Assembly: GCA_001766655.1 (NCBI GenBank)
Contig: MJCC01000020.1
Location: forward strand, 130,331-194,330
Source of the DNA: Phytomonas francai
Lineage: Eukaryota > Euglenozoa > Kinetoplastea > Trypanosomatida > Trypanosomatidae
Length of the DNA: 64,000 nt
Direction of reading: 5' to 3'
How positions within the stretch are numbered: the first letter of the stretch is position 1; each line of letters opens with the position of its first letter. Positions 51,101 through 61,084 of this stretch are shown piece by piece. A program made the position numbers and the translations under genes. The notes below the pieces were generated by a model. That model made no database searches and was not told the DNA's origin. It saw nothing but the letters and a program-made list of their open reading frames with translations.

Positions 51101-51590
51101 AAAAGGAAGAGTTCGTTTTTTCTGAGGAATATAAAACTTCGGAAGTTGGGGAGGATAGCTTCGAGTGCCCTTGCTGGTTTTGGAAAATCTGTAGAATGTC
51201 AAAAACGTCTTGGGTCTCTCGTTGCTCTACCACAATCCATTCACATTCCCTGAGAGCTGCTTGCACAGCAGCGCCGTCACGTCGCCAAAAAAATCTACAA
51301 GAAATCATAGTAGTGGGCGAAGTACCCCCTGCCACTATTGAAGGCTCAAGCTGTTCTATTTCAGTTTTTTGTTTACTCCGATCCGAATAGTGTCTTTTTT
51401 CTGAATCACTACAGACGGATGCCCTGTCACTTGTAGCCAGTAGGTCATGCTGCTCAGTCAGGCTTGCAATATTGTCGTTATCCCAAACACATCCATGGAC
51501 GGAAAAAAGGGTTGGCTTATGTTCAAACTGCCGAAGGAGTTGCTTCCCGATATAAGTATCTACATAAGCAAGGAAGACGTTTATGGGCAT
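48132..51590 (-). CDS. AK7: Adenylate kinase 7-like protein with N-terminal SDR-like and C-terminal Dpy-30 domains
   Basis: An 1152-residue multidomain protein. The N-terminus (1-460) looks like an extended-SDR/epimerase fold (MPINVFLAYVDTYIGKQLLRQ, later VPMIHVKDLATFTRKLL), split by an acidic insert at about 190-265. A nucleotide-kinase P-loop GPPLSGKS is at 510-517 with RYYKIPVFRIDDVV following. Long charged coiled segments come next (about 540-620 and 720-770), then the second half of the kinase. A Dpy-30 motif closes the protein (about 1105-1145, VMPLLSKGLVEVCEQRPENP). This order is that of adenylate kinase 7, a ciliary/flagellar axonemal nucleotide kinase. The family call rests on motifs and architecture. 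The start is the first ATG. Confidence 0.85.
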   Translation of the reverse strand: MPINVFLAYVDTYIGKQLLRQFEHKPTLFSVHGCVWDNDNIASLTEQHDLLATSDRASVCSDSEKRHYSDRSKQKTEIEQLEPSIVAGGTSPTTMISCRFFWRRDGAAVQAALRECEWIVVEQRETQDVFDILQIFQNQQGHSKLSSPTSEVLYSSEKTNSSFFHKPKRFVLLSNFMSWFATPPLHGLSFPQDVETEHVQDEENDDPGNRLEDNDEDVEIDAPYPPPPEGDRASLLGEIEGSDDEEGEQGEGIEFDKTVGKNEILTEDQYNRRIPHIKYFNWRDAEKAVAAAHRAHGLPLDTFVIFAGLAYGEGEDILEPFFRQSWNATMEKQGEEPNPTLPIFGTGEQRVPMIHVKDLATFTRKLLSCPSQVLPPQRYIFATDSDTQLSWGDIIKAINRAFGGACALQVVKPADSALYSNIEHFTIDLCLERGAIKTIMEMDEVPLPVEGRAQLKLEANAQYLNEVMSNGTKETGTWVSEGGFKRNIEKISLEFRVARNVTPKRVLILGPPLSGKSYLAAMLARYYKIPVFRIDDVVEAFRQYLRECKKKLEDYRTELIRCEEERRLVIKTSRKRRAARLQKRRAMLAEQLQATGEEDGQEAQEEERNAMQINGKHRLSNPVGRKDAQYGYVYRASVVADDDDGESDLAPPCTLSSEELNEVEQVIEEKIANSPLVERWRNKIAEMERILLMKVRLSTVGADDLANAATTSKRTVNKSSLSKKRLAKEQQRKKEEEELQQAKEALQDAPFQDQGLALMLRWRLAWPDCRNQGYILVSFPQNLQQARYSFGFEPLIAPATEEEALNPRSPAPTQGTDPSNENKEAEDSQHVAWNQELSDEGRLPDDVLILCADDEYLLKRWNAFSGLKALTPFSDTCVTDNLIPGNSGVLPPNDGAMEASATWKKNTITSFSMLTGEPHKKTIETFNEELEEFKRGFGAMYDASLTGRMRSASVVTLKSVNGQLYSMLNYLECAVTVSTSITPGGRRIRVHQINVQKEPLIPPPAPSSKYELPPTSVLELTAQQKLGPPHYFGKSPLEVHKETVRRVRLEEERISEKKSLEQEARNREQEAYEEELIARESTSNDLLSIQAADRAALEERKDPLRKFLMKQVMPLLSKGLVEVCEQRPENPTEHLAKWLLRHNPHDEIFMDL

Positions 51591-52310
51591 AATTAGTCAC
51601 AGGACAATTCCTTTCCCTACTTCTACCCGATTTGTTATTATACTCGATTTGTGAGGACTCGAGTCATTAGAAAAAGTTTTGTTGCGTACAACATTCATAG
51701 ATTGAAAAAGAGAAGAATGGTTAACGAGAAAGGCAAAAAAAAAAGCAAGAAATATCGACATAATGAGAAGTTCTATTGTCTGCAAAAGCGTAGATGTATA
51801 AAGGTGTATATTCTTTGATTATTCTGTTTCTTTTTACTGTTACTGACACTGAATATCTAACAGAAAGACTGTGTAACTCGATAATAGAAATGCTAACAAG
51901 GGGACGGCTGAACAAAGAAATTACCTAATGGTTTACAAATTCAGACCTAAACGCTCTTTATACTATCGTAGGTTAGCCCCGCCAAATGCGAATATTTATA
52001 GGAAGAATGAAGAAGTTACCTCTGTTAGGAGAGCATACACAAGGAAAATACGCGCATCTAAAATATATCGAAGATAGTTTCCATTTAAAACCCTTCTGCT
52101 ATGCATATCCTCCCTATTTGAACTCACTTCGTAGAACGAAATGAGATCACTCCCCTTTCCCGAGCACATTTAAAATAGAGATTTCTTACCATACCGCTCC
52201 AATTAATTAAAAATAATATGTCCACGCATTTTATCAACTACTCAAAAGAAAAAAAATCATGAATCACAGTTTGTTTCGTATTTGCATTCAACTCCGTTTT
52301 CGGTCATTAA
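51591..52310. other. Intergenic, AT-rich
   Basis: No supported gene. Confidence 0.5.
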
Positions 52311-54782
52311 CTAATCTTCTAATATATCTTCAATTAGTTTCTTGACTAAACGGTATTTGTTTTTACTTTTACGGTCAAGTGTACTGATGTCAATCTCCCC
52401 TAAGTAGCCTTGCACTGTTTTTATCTCACGTTTAGTCGTTTCAAATGCTTTAGCTTGTCGTTCGTCCTTAATGGCCTGCTCTTTAATACTCTTTAAGCGA
52501 TCGTCCCAGTTGACATAAAAGTGATGAAGCATACTTATACGCATCACAATACTGCTTGGGTCACTATTAAGTTCAAACGTCAGCTGCAGACATAAACTGA
52601 GGAAAACTGGAAGGCTTAGCGTGTTAGGGGCCGTCAAGACAGAGATGTTCTCTTGGCAAATATTGCTTTCCAGAAACCTCAACAGCGCAGTGATGTCGTT
52701 CGACTCTAATAACATAATGAGAGCTCCCGCCCATTCGCCAGTTTCGGCCTGTGCGACGGCGTGAGCGACGAGCGTGTCGGGATCCACTAGCATCATCTGA
52801 ACCGGGCTCTGTAGCGCCACCAAGGACATCTTCACATCCGCGACTTCACGTTTAAGCTCATCGATGCCCTTGTTAATGGACGCGGCAAAGCTCCGTGCTT
52901 GCTGAACCGCCAACTGCGTCTCGCTGGACGAGGACTCAAGGATTGGCTTCATCTGCGCATGGAGTCCGCGTACGGCGACTAACATTTGCCGCGACGAAGC
53001 CTCAAGATCAGCCCGAAATTGTTTCGCCGCATCCGTGGACGAGATGTTTCCGACCCCCACGTCCGCGGCCTCCGAGTGAGCCAGACTCGACAAGACCCTC
53101 TCGGCGGAACTTTTAAGATGCTTTTGCAGGCACACCTTGAGAGCGGCCGCGGCCGCGGCGGCGCTTTCTCCTTTAACCTCCTTCACGAAGTTCGTGATGC
53201 ACTGGATCAGCTCCTGATGCTGTTCGGACAGGAAGCCAGGCTCCGCACGCTGCTCAGGACTCCCCACGGTACGACCGGAGGGGGTCGACTGCAGCCGACT
53301 CTGATTTCGCGCGGCAAATCGACGGCCCGTCGACTGCGCCTCCTCGCGAAAGCGGGAATCCTGAAACATGCGAAGGTTGTCGGAGGCACTTTTCTGCGCA
53401 TTCGCAAGCTCGGCATCGAACTGAAGAAGTTGTTCGCAGAATTTCGACGTCTGCTGTCGAACCACCTTTCCCGCACTTGCTTCGGAAATGGTGTTGGTGA
53501 TTTTATTGTCACCTAAAAGCGATGACGAAACAGCAGTGAGCTGCGTGCTGGCTCCGGCTCGGCCGCTCGCTTCATTAAACTTATCCGTCAGACCCGTAGA
53601 GGACGGCTTTGTAAACCAGTTAGAACTCGAAACCACGACAGAATTTTTGTCAGCGCCCGAGGAGCTCGGTGTGTTCGATGCCCCCATAAGCTTGGTGCTG
53701 TCTAGCATGGCCTGGAAAAATCCTTCTTGGGTGCGAAAGGTGAGAAACAGCTCGTAGCTAACGGACTTACTTTGCGCGCTCTCGGCAACCTTTCGGATAC
53801 TGGCCGCACAGCATAGCGCAGGGCCCTGCGTCTTCCAAGTCGTCATCCGGTGCACCTTGAAGAGGGTGTGGTGTAATTCAATGACAACCGCAAACGCGTG
53901 TTGGCGTGAGGTGAGGACGATGTATTCCTCGCCTGGCGTAATGCCAATTTCGAACTCTCCAGCTGGAGGCGTCGATTTGTCGTCCTTGTTCACAATAGTG
54001 ATCTCCTGCTTAAGGTTAAACCGCTGGGTCTCGGTATTGAAGGACCAAAACCTCAGCTCCGAGTTGTTGCGCGCAGTAGTCAGCATGTAAACAGACCCGC
54101 TCTCCTTTTCCTCCTCGAACGTGTGGAGATGGAAAAAACGCGCAAAGATTGGAACGGCGTCTGCGTGGGGTTCCCACGCCTTGCTGAGCACACGCTTGTG
54201 GGTTTGCGAGGAAATAAGCTCTAAGTGAGTATTTTTGGAGGGAAGAACGATTAGATTTGTCTGGTGGTGATAGTCAAAAGTGGGGTATCGTACTACAGTC
54301 TTGGGCGCCAGGCTTGCTATCTCTAACAGTTCCTCTGTAGCTTCGTTGACTTCAAATACATGGCTTTCGCTGAGCAAAAAAACCTTTCCGAAATCACTTG
54401 TGACAGCGTATAATTCTTCAGAAAACATGGATTCCTTCACAGAAATCGATAACTCCCCAGTGGCAAGGATTTGAGGCGATAAAATAGCTAATTCTTTGCC
54501 GCCTACGGCAAAAAATAGCAAAGGGTGGCTGGGATGCGACTCGGTAGAGCCGAGGTGACGAATTGCTTCCATCTTTAACATGGTATCTATGTATTTTCCC
54601 TGACGACTGAGAAATCGGATAGCGTTGGGAAGCTTTACATTCATGCACAAAAGCTTACGGCATTCGGTAACAACCGGTCGAACGTCTTTGGAATACTGAG
54701 TTGCTGATGTTTTGCTTAAAGGGTAGAGTGATTTACATGGGACAGCGTCTGCCTCCCCCGTACAGTACGTCAGAGTAGCCAT
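52311..54782 (-). CDS. EDC4/Ge-1-like mRNA decapping scaffold
   Basis: An 823-residue protein. The first 370 residues are beta-rich and read like a WD/propeller domain (for example LLFFAVGGKELAILSP, ELRFWSFNTETQRF, EYIVLTSRQHAFAVVIEL). A Ser/Gln/Ala-rich linker with coiled-coil helices follows. The C-terminal domain begins near 671 (LVAHAVAQAETGEWAGALIM, LPVFLSLCLQLTFEL), which resembles the conserved all-alpha C-terminus of EDC4/Ge-1/varicose. EDC4 scaffolds decapping complexes in P-bodies; kinetoplastids use an ApaH-like decapping enzyme rather than Dcp2, so an EDC4-like protein here would be part of that system. I use ATG 54782; the frame runs to a GTG at 55016, but the extra part is AT-rich and UTR-like. 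Confidence 0.65.
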   Translation of the reverse strand: MATLTYCTGEADAVPCKSLYPLSKTSATQYSKDVRPVVTECRKLLCMNVKLPNAIRFLSRQGKYIDTMLKMEAIRHLGSTESHPSHPLLFFAVGGKELAILSPQILATGELSISVKESMFSEELYAVTSDFGKVFLLSESHVFEVNEATEELLEIASLAPKTVVRYPTFDYHHQTNLIVLPSKNTHLELISSQTHKRVLSKAWEPHADAVPIFARFFHLHTFEEEKESGSVYMLTTARNNSELRFWSFNTETQRFNLKQEITIVNKDDKSTPPAGEFEIGITPGEEYIVLTSRQHAFAVVIELHHTLFKVHRMTTWKTQGPALCCAASIRKVAESAQSKSVSYELFLTFRTQEGFFQAMLDSTKLMGASNTPSSSGADKNSVVVSSSNWFTKPSSTGLTDKFNEASGRAGASTQLTAVSSSLLGDNKITNTISEASAGKVVRQQTSKFCEQLLQFDAELANAQKSASDNLRMFQDSRFREEAQSTGRRFAARNQSRLQSTPSGRTVGSPEQRAEPGFLSEQHQELIQCITNFVKEVKGESAAAAAAALKVCLQKHLKSSAERVLSSLAHSEAADVGVGNISSTDAAKQFRADLEASSRQMLVAVRGLHAQMKPILESSSSETQLAVQQARSFAASINKGIDELKREVADVKMSLVALQSPVQMMLVDPDTLVAHAVAQAETGEWAGALIMLLESNDITALLRFLESNICQENISVLTAPNTLSLPVFLSLCLQLTFELNSDPSSIVMRISMLHHFYVNWDDRLKSIKEQAIKDERQAKAFETTKREIKTVQGYLGEIDISTLDRKSKNKYRLVKKLIEDILED

Positions 54783-55111
54783 GGTAGTGAATATATTTGA
54801 ACAAACCCCTTGGATGCTATATAGTTTCAAATAAAAATTGGGTAACTTCAAAGACCGAAAGCTACAACTTTTTTGTTGCGTCTGAACGAAACTAAAAACT
54901 AAAAGAGGGAACAAATTAATCAAAATAAAAAGACAAATATTTTGACCATCAATTGTACTGTTGAAGCTTTTCTTTAGGGAATAGGGTGTTGGATTATACC
55001 TAATATGGTGATTCACGTGTCGCTATTTTTAGACAATTTCAAATAGCCAACCTGACGTAATTTTTACACGCATGAGTATATTTTTATTTTTTAAATCAAG
55101 TAAGTATCACT
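54783..55111. other. Intergenic, AT-rich
   Basis: No supported gene. Confidence 0.5.
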
Positions 55112-57106
55112 TCAATCGACCATAATGTTTCCAACTTTTAAATGCCATAATCTTTCACCTGATTTGAATTCGGAAACCTCTGCTATTACGCGTTGTACGA
55201 TTTGCGGAGGGATACCTTGCTGTTCTGGTTGTGGGTTATCGGAAGACACGTCTTCTTTGTGTTCCTTCTTTATTCCATTTAGTTGACTGAGGACAGCTCG
55301 AGTTTCAAATATTTTTAACTCTAATAGTACTGCAAGAATGAGTGGACGGTGCCGATCGACAGAAGGTTCACCTAATGTCTTCAAGACCCACGTGGTGTTC
55401 GTAAAAGGCTGCACCTGAGATTGCAAAGCGGCACTAAGCATTTGATTTGTGGCGTTAGGGTAATGAGACTCCCTCGCCTTCAGCACTAATTCTTTTGCAC
55501 GTAACTTATTGATCACACCATGCTCCGCAAAAAGAATTCGAATGTATTGCTGAATTGGCGCAAGATCCTGCCCAGTAAACGTATCCGCCACATTTTTGTG
55601 GCTACCTGAAGAAGCACTATTCGATATTGAACTCCTATTCATGCTGTTAGCATTATTATTAATATCAAAGCGATTTATAAGAAACAGGGTCGGAGATGCT
55701 TGTCCGGAATTAATATAAAGAAGATGATTAAGAATTTGCGATGCCCTATTAGCCCACAACTCCCGTTGAGTGGCTATTTCGCATTGAAAACGATCTTCGA
55801 TGGAACTTATATTTTTTGAATATTCAGTACTATCCTCAGGAACGTAGCGCAGCCTCCAGCGTCTTTTCTCTGGGTCAGGTTCTCCGGAGTTAAGTACTGC
55901 AATGGTTTCAAGAATTTCTTTTATAGAACGACGCAGGTTAGATGTATTTACCAAGCTGTTTAGCTGTGATCGCTTAAGAGAGCCGTCAGATGAACGCTGA
56001 AATTCCAAGAGTATAACTTCTCTTAAAGCAGCAATAGATCCCTTGAATCGTTCTGAAAAGCAACAAACCCATACTCCATGCATATACACTGCGGTTGACT
56101 TCAAAGATTCCATGATACTCGCTTTAGATACGCGGTTGTCCAGGGTTGTGGAATTTGGCTCTGACAAATTTTCTCTGAGGATTTCAAGTGTCAGGACCTG
56201 AGATCTCTGCAGCATGTTACTGACCTGCTCCAAAATGGTATAGGAAGCTGCAAAGCGTCGAATAATAGACGGCAAAGCGTTCTCGCCGGCACAAATGCCA
56301 CCGGAATGACAAAGTTCAGATGGGTAAAAGCTGTTTTCAATCTGAGCTTCCCTCGCCTTTGAAAGAGTCGTGTATGATGCGTTTTCTTTTGTGGAACAAA
56401 TAAGTCTTTTTTTGACGTTGCAACTGTCTTCAGACCTCGAAAAGTAAAACTTAAACTCCACTGCAGTATCTGCGTCAGAATTAAGCATCACACTTCTTTG
56501 ACGCAAGAGTTCTTTCTGCAATCGAATAGATGCGAAAATACCTGAAACAGCACTTGTTGTTTGTGTGCTACAGTGTTCTTGGCTCACGCGAACTGCCCCT
56601 CCGTGCAACTTTGCGCCATCATCGCCGTCACCTAATTTGGATGGAAGAACGGGTAAAAATTGTTGAATAGAGGAAACCGGTGACAGATGCAGGCCACCGC
56701 CGTGGAAGTAGCCAATTACGTAGTCTGAATGAAAAACAAATGGTTTCGACTTGAGGGAAAATGAATAGGTGTGTTCTCTACCAGCCAAACCGTTTTTATT
56801 TTCGTCAACTGCGTCTGACCTAAATGATTTTGAATTGAAGGTATCAAGTGTGCACCGCATCGTGAGACGGGAGTTAGCGTTTATTAAGGCTTTATTTCCG
56901 CTGCTTGCATTTGACGAAGAGATGCCCGAGCTAAAACCCTCAGTAGAAAAAAGTTTTATGTCGTTTGCTTCATATGGTCTTTTGCTTTGCCTATGCGGGT
57001 ATTGGAAAATATGTGTCTGGTGTAGAAGAGATGGTGTAAAATATACACTGAAAGACGCTAATACTTCATCGTCCTCGATTTTCTTTGAACGACGGCCAAA
57101 GTGCAT
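55112..57106 (-). CDS. RNA polymerase III subunit RPC5 (RPC37) -like
   Basis: A 664-residue protein. The N-terminus has the RPC5/Rpc37 pattern: VYFTPSLLHQTHIFQYPHR at 21-39 (yeast and human have a similar FQYP block), a Ser/Asn-rich insert, then YVIGYFHGGGLHLSPVSSI at 129-147, the dimerisation-module strands that pair with RPC4. The C-terminal region (about 540-640) reads like winged-helix repeats, as in the long metazoan form. It is the first gene of the minus array, next to the strand switch. Codon use is markedly AT-richer than in the ribosomal genes. The call rests on the N-terminal motifs. Confidence 0.65.
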   Translation of the reverse strand: MHFGRRSKKIEDDEVLASFSVYFTPSLLHQTHIFQYPHRQSKRPYEANDIKLFSTEGFSSGISSSNASSGNKALINANSRLTMRCTLDTFNSKSFRSDAVDENKNGLAGREHTYSFSLKSKPFVFHSDYVIGYFHGGGLHLSPVSSIQQFLPVLPSKLGDGDDGAKLHGGAVRVSQEHCSTQTTSAVSGIFASIRLQKELLRQRSVMLNSDADTAVEFKFYFSRSEDSCNVKKRLICSTKENASYTTLSKAREAQIENSFYPSELCHSGGICAGENALPSIIRRFAASYTILEQVSNMLQRSQVLTLEILRENLSEPNSTTLDNRVSKASIMESLKSTAVYMHGVWVCCFSERFKGSIAALREVILLEFQRSSDGSLKRSQLNSLVNTSNLRRSIKEILETIAVLNSGEPDPEKRRWRLRYVPEDSTEYSKNISSIEDRFQCEIATQRELWANRASQILNHLLYINSGQASPTLFLINRFDINNNANSMNRSSISNSASSGSHKNVADTFTGQDLAPIQQYIRILFAEHGVINKLRAKELVLKARESHYPNATNQMLSAALQSQVQPFTNTTWVLKTLGEPSVDRHRPLILAVLLELKIFETRAVLSQLNGIKKEHKEDVSSDNPQPEQQGIPPQIVQRVIAEVSEFKSGERLWHLKVGNIMVD

Positions 57107-57294
57107 AAGCTATGCTTAAGTATTTTGCCGTTGTCTAAGAGAGTATAAAATTGAAGCAGCTTTATTGTTAAAGCAAATGTTATAGCACTAACTTACTTTC
57201 AATGGGCTTCCTGTTTTTTTTTTGCTTGACTTTACTTATATTGACCCTTAAATATATGTCGAGTTATTTAAATAAATAACAAACCTTATGCAAG

Positions 57295-57313
57295 TAAAAA
57301 AAAAAAAAAAAAA
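57295..57313. repeat. Poly-A run on plus (poly-T on the coding strand)
   Basis: Uninterrupted A run just upstream of the first gene of the minus array. Confidence 0.85.
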
Positions 57314-60160
57314 GCAGCATCGCATCGCACGAAAACGGGAAAAAAATCGGACGATTTCCACACTCATTTTTGAATATATTAATAAAACATTTTTTCCAGT
57401 ATAATTATTTCTGTTAGCAAATAAAAATATTGCCATACCATTCTGAGGTTAAAGAATAATCTTTAAAAATAAGAAAATATCATTGCAAAAGGCCGGTAAA
57501 AAAAAAAAAGGTAAACCTATCCAGGTGCCTTACATCAGAAACGAATACAAAAATATTGAAATACATATGCTGTAAATGAGATTTACGACGATTTTTTCCC
57601 AACGGACAAAATATGATACGCTCATTTAATCAAGAAACAATGGTCTTAATATAATGATTTAAGTGAAAGAAATGAACAAAGTCTAGAATGAGAATATCAT
57701 TTGTAATAGAACCATGTTGCGTTCATACTCGCATAAAAACACCAAAAGAAGGTTATTCATGCCGAAACGAATTATCATTAATATTTTGTCTGTTTCTTAA
57801 TTTATTTTTTAAAGCTATTTTTTTAATATGGAAAGTTACAGAATTTTGAGGGAAATTGAATGGTGACCGTCTGCCTACTTATATTATCATTTTTCATCTT
57901 CATTATTTTTATTTGCTTTTTATCACGATTGGTAGCATTACGTCTAGATAATATAGACACTAATATCACTAGTAATGCAATATCAATATTTAAGTTTAGA
58001 AAAGCGTATTCGTCTGACACCAGATGTAAAAAGTACCAGTGACATAATCGAAGATAATGATGAAAAAAGGATATTTTAAGTAGCCAAGAGAAGAGGTTCC
58101 GTGTAAATTAAACCTTATTTATTGTTAAAGAAATAATAATAAAAGCTATGTCTTATCGTATAGCAGTGTCCATAAAATTAGCCCTTAATGGTTGGAGCCA
58201 CATGACTAACTCTATTTGCGTAATATCATTTCTTTCTAGATACAAAGCTTAACAGTACTGAACTTGTGAATAGACATCCATAAAGATAGAGGACCGACAT
58301 CGGCGGATTTTTTTTTTGAAAAAAAATACATACAAACAGCCTTAAATAGAGAAGTTCCACATACAAGATTTTCCTCCCATGTTTTCCTTTTCCCCGCCCT
58401 TGCTATTATCAAAAATCAGTAATTTTTATAAACCAAGGCCGATGCAAATAAGCGAAAGGTGGGGGGAGGGGGAGCCTAACCCGAAAGAAAAGCTCTCCCA
58501 CAATTTCAATTCCCGGGCTCCTCCGCAATGTCTCACCCCACACCCCTAGAATAATTATTCTTTGTGGGCACAGTTCTAGATTTTGATTTGTTATCATTAT
58601 CACTTTCGAATTAGGAAAAGGACTAAAACTATTGAAGTAAACATTGGACCACCACACACAACCCTCAACATTTCTTCACCCCCCCACCCCCCGCTCAGGG
58701 TACAAATTCGAAGCGCCCCNCCCCCACCCCACCAGCGCAGAGAAAGACCTTTCGTAAAAAAATTCAGGTTGGGGTGGCGTATTTCGTATTTCCGTCTCTG
58801 TCGTGTATGCTCTGCATTAGAAACAGGTTTTCGGTTAGATATCTATCTATATGCATCTGTCTATATATGTTGGATAGGGTTATTCCATTATTCTCCCATA
58901 ACGGGCGTGGGTGGGTTTTCAGAACTGCATCAGTAGGGGGTATTAAAGTTAATATAGTCCAGTTTGTTTGGGATCAAAGGTAAAGATTTCACTTTTGTTC
59001 ACCTCATACGATATCGCCCACGGGGTCTCCACGGCGATTATGCATTTTCTTTTCCCCAACAGGCCCCTTAGACTTTGGAAACTGAATACTCCTAGGAAAC
59101 AATATGTCACTGCTTTTAGAATGTATTTTCTATTGACTACTTTACTTGAGAGCGTGAAGCGTTTCTAATGAAGACCTTTTTCTTTTTATGTTTCTTAAAC
59201 CCAGAGGAAAATCTAGAGTCGTTTGCTCTATACCAACTATCAACCTATGAAAAAAGTAGTTGACATTTAACGATCTGCATCGTTCATACGTTGTTGTGAA
59301 CATGGTGTGACTACGAAACTGAAGAAGAAAAAGCCTTTTTCCTCCGTTAGCAGTTTTAGTTATTTAAAAAAATCATTCATTTAATAAAAAGTTTATATCT
59401 TTGTAAAAATTTTATTTATTTTTCTGATTAATAAAAATTTATCAATATTGGATTTCTATAATAATATTAAGTTTGTTTATTGTAAACTCTTTATTTCTAC
59501 ATGCTACCATTTATTTCCTTAGAAATTCTTCAAATGAACATTTTTTTCGTACTTTTTTATTTTAATCGGAGTTTTTATGTAACTACAAGGAGCAATGAAT
59601 TTCTTTTATAATTTTTATTTTCTTCCAAAAATATCAGTTTTATTTGATTTCACTTCAGAATTACGTGTATACTTAAAATACTTACCACAAAACATTTAAA
59701 TACCCCAATCCTGTATTTACATAGAATTCAAACATATATCCACCAAATTTTGGACCTATAGAGCTATTATGTCTTTCCATATTGGAGCTTTAGTTGAGTA
59801 TTGAGATTTCCCGCTTTTTTTTACCATACGATGTTTTCCCTTTATAAGTTTTATTTATTTATACTAACATTTCATTGCAAACAAGATTAATCATAAAAAT
59901 AGTAACTCCTTTGTCGTGTTCGTATTTTTAATTAACTGAATAGTAGATGTTTGGATGAACCATCTACATCTTAAATGATGTCAGTTTCCCACTTCATTCT
60001 GAGTCAAAAAAAAGTGTGCATGTATCATTTTCCATTTATTGTTTAAATAATTTTCACATTTTTGCATTCTTTATTTTTAAAGTCTATCCATTTCATAGGT
60101 TCAAATAAGCTTCACTAATAACCTTTTAGTTTGGCCAGAAATATTTCTTATACGCTTAAC

Positions 60161-60176
60161 GTTTTTTTTTTTCAAG
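60161..60176 (+). promoter_or_regulatory. Predicted spliced-leader acceptor for P5CR
   Basis: A T11-12 tract followed by CAAG with AG at 60175-60176, about 90 bases upstream of the ATG. Pattern-based prediction. Confidence 0.5.
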
Positions 60177-60265
60177 AACTCAAGGACTTTTCTATTACCT
60201 TAAAAATTAAACTATTTGATTTTTAAAATACCAAGGGACACTAAATTATCCAAATAATAACAATA

Positions 60266-61084
60266 ATGGCGAACCGTTTCATTATTGGATTTCTAGGTTG
60301 TGGAAACTTAGCGGAATGTATCTTGTCTGGGATTTTAAATTTGGGATTTACAACTCATGATAGAATTTACATTTGCAATCGCACTGAGGCTAGCATGAAT
60401 CGGATTTGCGAAAAATATCAGGTAAGACGTGCTGATGCTACTGAACTTGTAAGAGTAAGTGATATAATTTTGATAGGTGTTAAGCCATACGATGTGGCCG
60501 GCGTTCTTGCTGATATTAGTGAGGAAGTGACGAGTGATAAGATAATTGTTTCCCTGGCGGCGGGAATAACAATCAAGACTATAGAGGACAAATTGCCACC
60601 TCTCTCTAAGGTTATACGAGCGATGCCCAATGTTTCCTCCTCTGTTTGTTGTGGCTCAACATGCGTCGTACCGAATAAGGAAACCAATGACAGTGATGTA
60701 TCATTAGTTGTTGACCTATTTAATTCAGTTGGTAAGACCGTGATACTGCCCGAGTCAGCTATGCATGGATTCATTGCACTTTGTGGCTCATCACCAGCAT
60801 TCGTTTTTATGTTTATCGAGGCGCTTAGTGATGGGGCTGTTCGGTTAGGATTACCACGCCAGTTGTCGTATGATATGGCAACTCAAACTGTCATGGGTGC
60901 CGCAAAAATGTTGCAGGAAACCGGTAAAGTTCCAGCCCAACTGAAAGATATGGTATCCTCTCCTGGAGGAACTACCATCGAAGCATTGAGCACACTCGAA
61001 AAAGGCTCCTTCAGATCTTTGGTAATCGAAGCAATGTACGATTGTGCTGAAAAATCAAAAATGATGGAGCGTTGCAATAAGTAA
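60266..61084 (+). CDS. P5CR: Pyrroline-5-carboxylate reductase
   Basis: A 272-residue NAD(P)H enzyme for the last step of proline synthesis. The Rossmann motif GFLGCGNLA is at 8-16, IGVKPYDV in the N-terminal domain, and MPNVSSSVCCG near the catalytic interface. The C-terminal signature VSSPGGTTIEAL lies near 230-241, and the dimerisation helices LCGSSPAFVFMFIEALSDGAV are clear. Length matches the family. It is the first gene of the plus array and has an AT-rich codon use. No targeting signal is seen. Confidence 0.95.
   Translation: MANRFIIGFLGCGNLAECILSGILNLGFTTHDRIYICNRTEASMNRICEKYQVRRADATELVRVSDIILIGVKPYDVAGVLADISEEVTSDKIIVSLAAGITIKTIEDKLPPLSKVIRAMPNVSSSVCCGSTCVVPNKETNDSDVSLVVDLFNSVGKTVILPESAMHGFIALCGSSPAFVFMFIEALSDGAVRLGLPRQLSYDMATQTVMGAAKMLQETGKVPAQLKDMVSSPGGTTIEALSTLEKGSFRSLVIEAMYDCAEKSKMMERCNK

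Larger units (their letters stand above)
57107..60265. promoter_or_regulatory. Divergent strand-switch region, probable bidirectional RNA polymerase II start zone
   Basis: The minus array begins at 57106 and the plus array at 60266, with 3.2 kb of non-coding DNA between. In kinetoplastids such divergent regions are where Pol II initiates. It is AT-rich except for a GC-rich island at about 58430-58780, in which plus has a G-rich block on the left (58459-58474) and C-rich blocks on the right (58679-58693, 58716-58732). Left of the island plus is A-rich, right of it T-rich, so the coding strand is T-rich on both sides. One N at 58720. No tRNA or protein gene is visible. Confidence 0.75.

Noticed and set aside
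58583..58936. 117-codon plus ORF in the strand-switch region
   Set aside because: It runs through C-rich blocks and an N, has no family signal, and lies in the presumed promoter zone.
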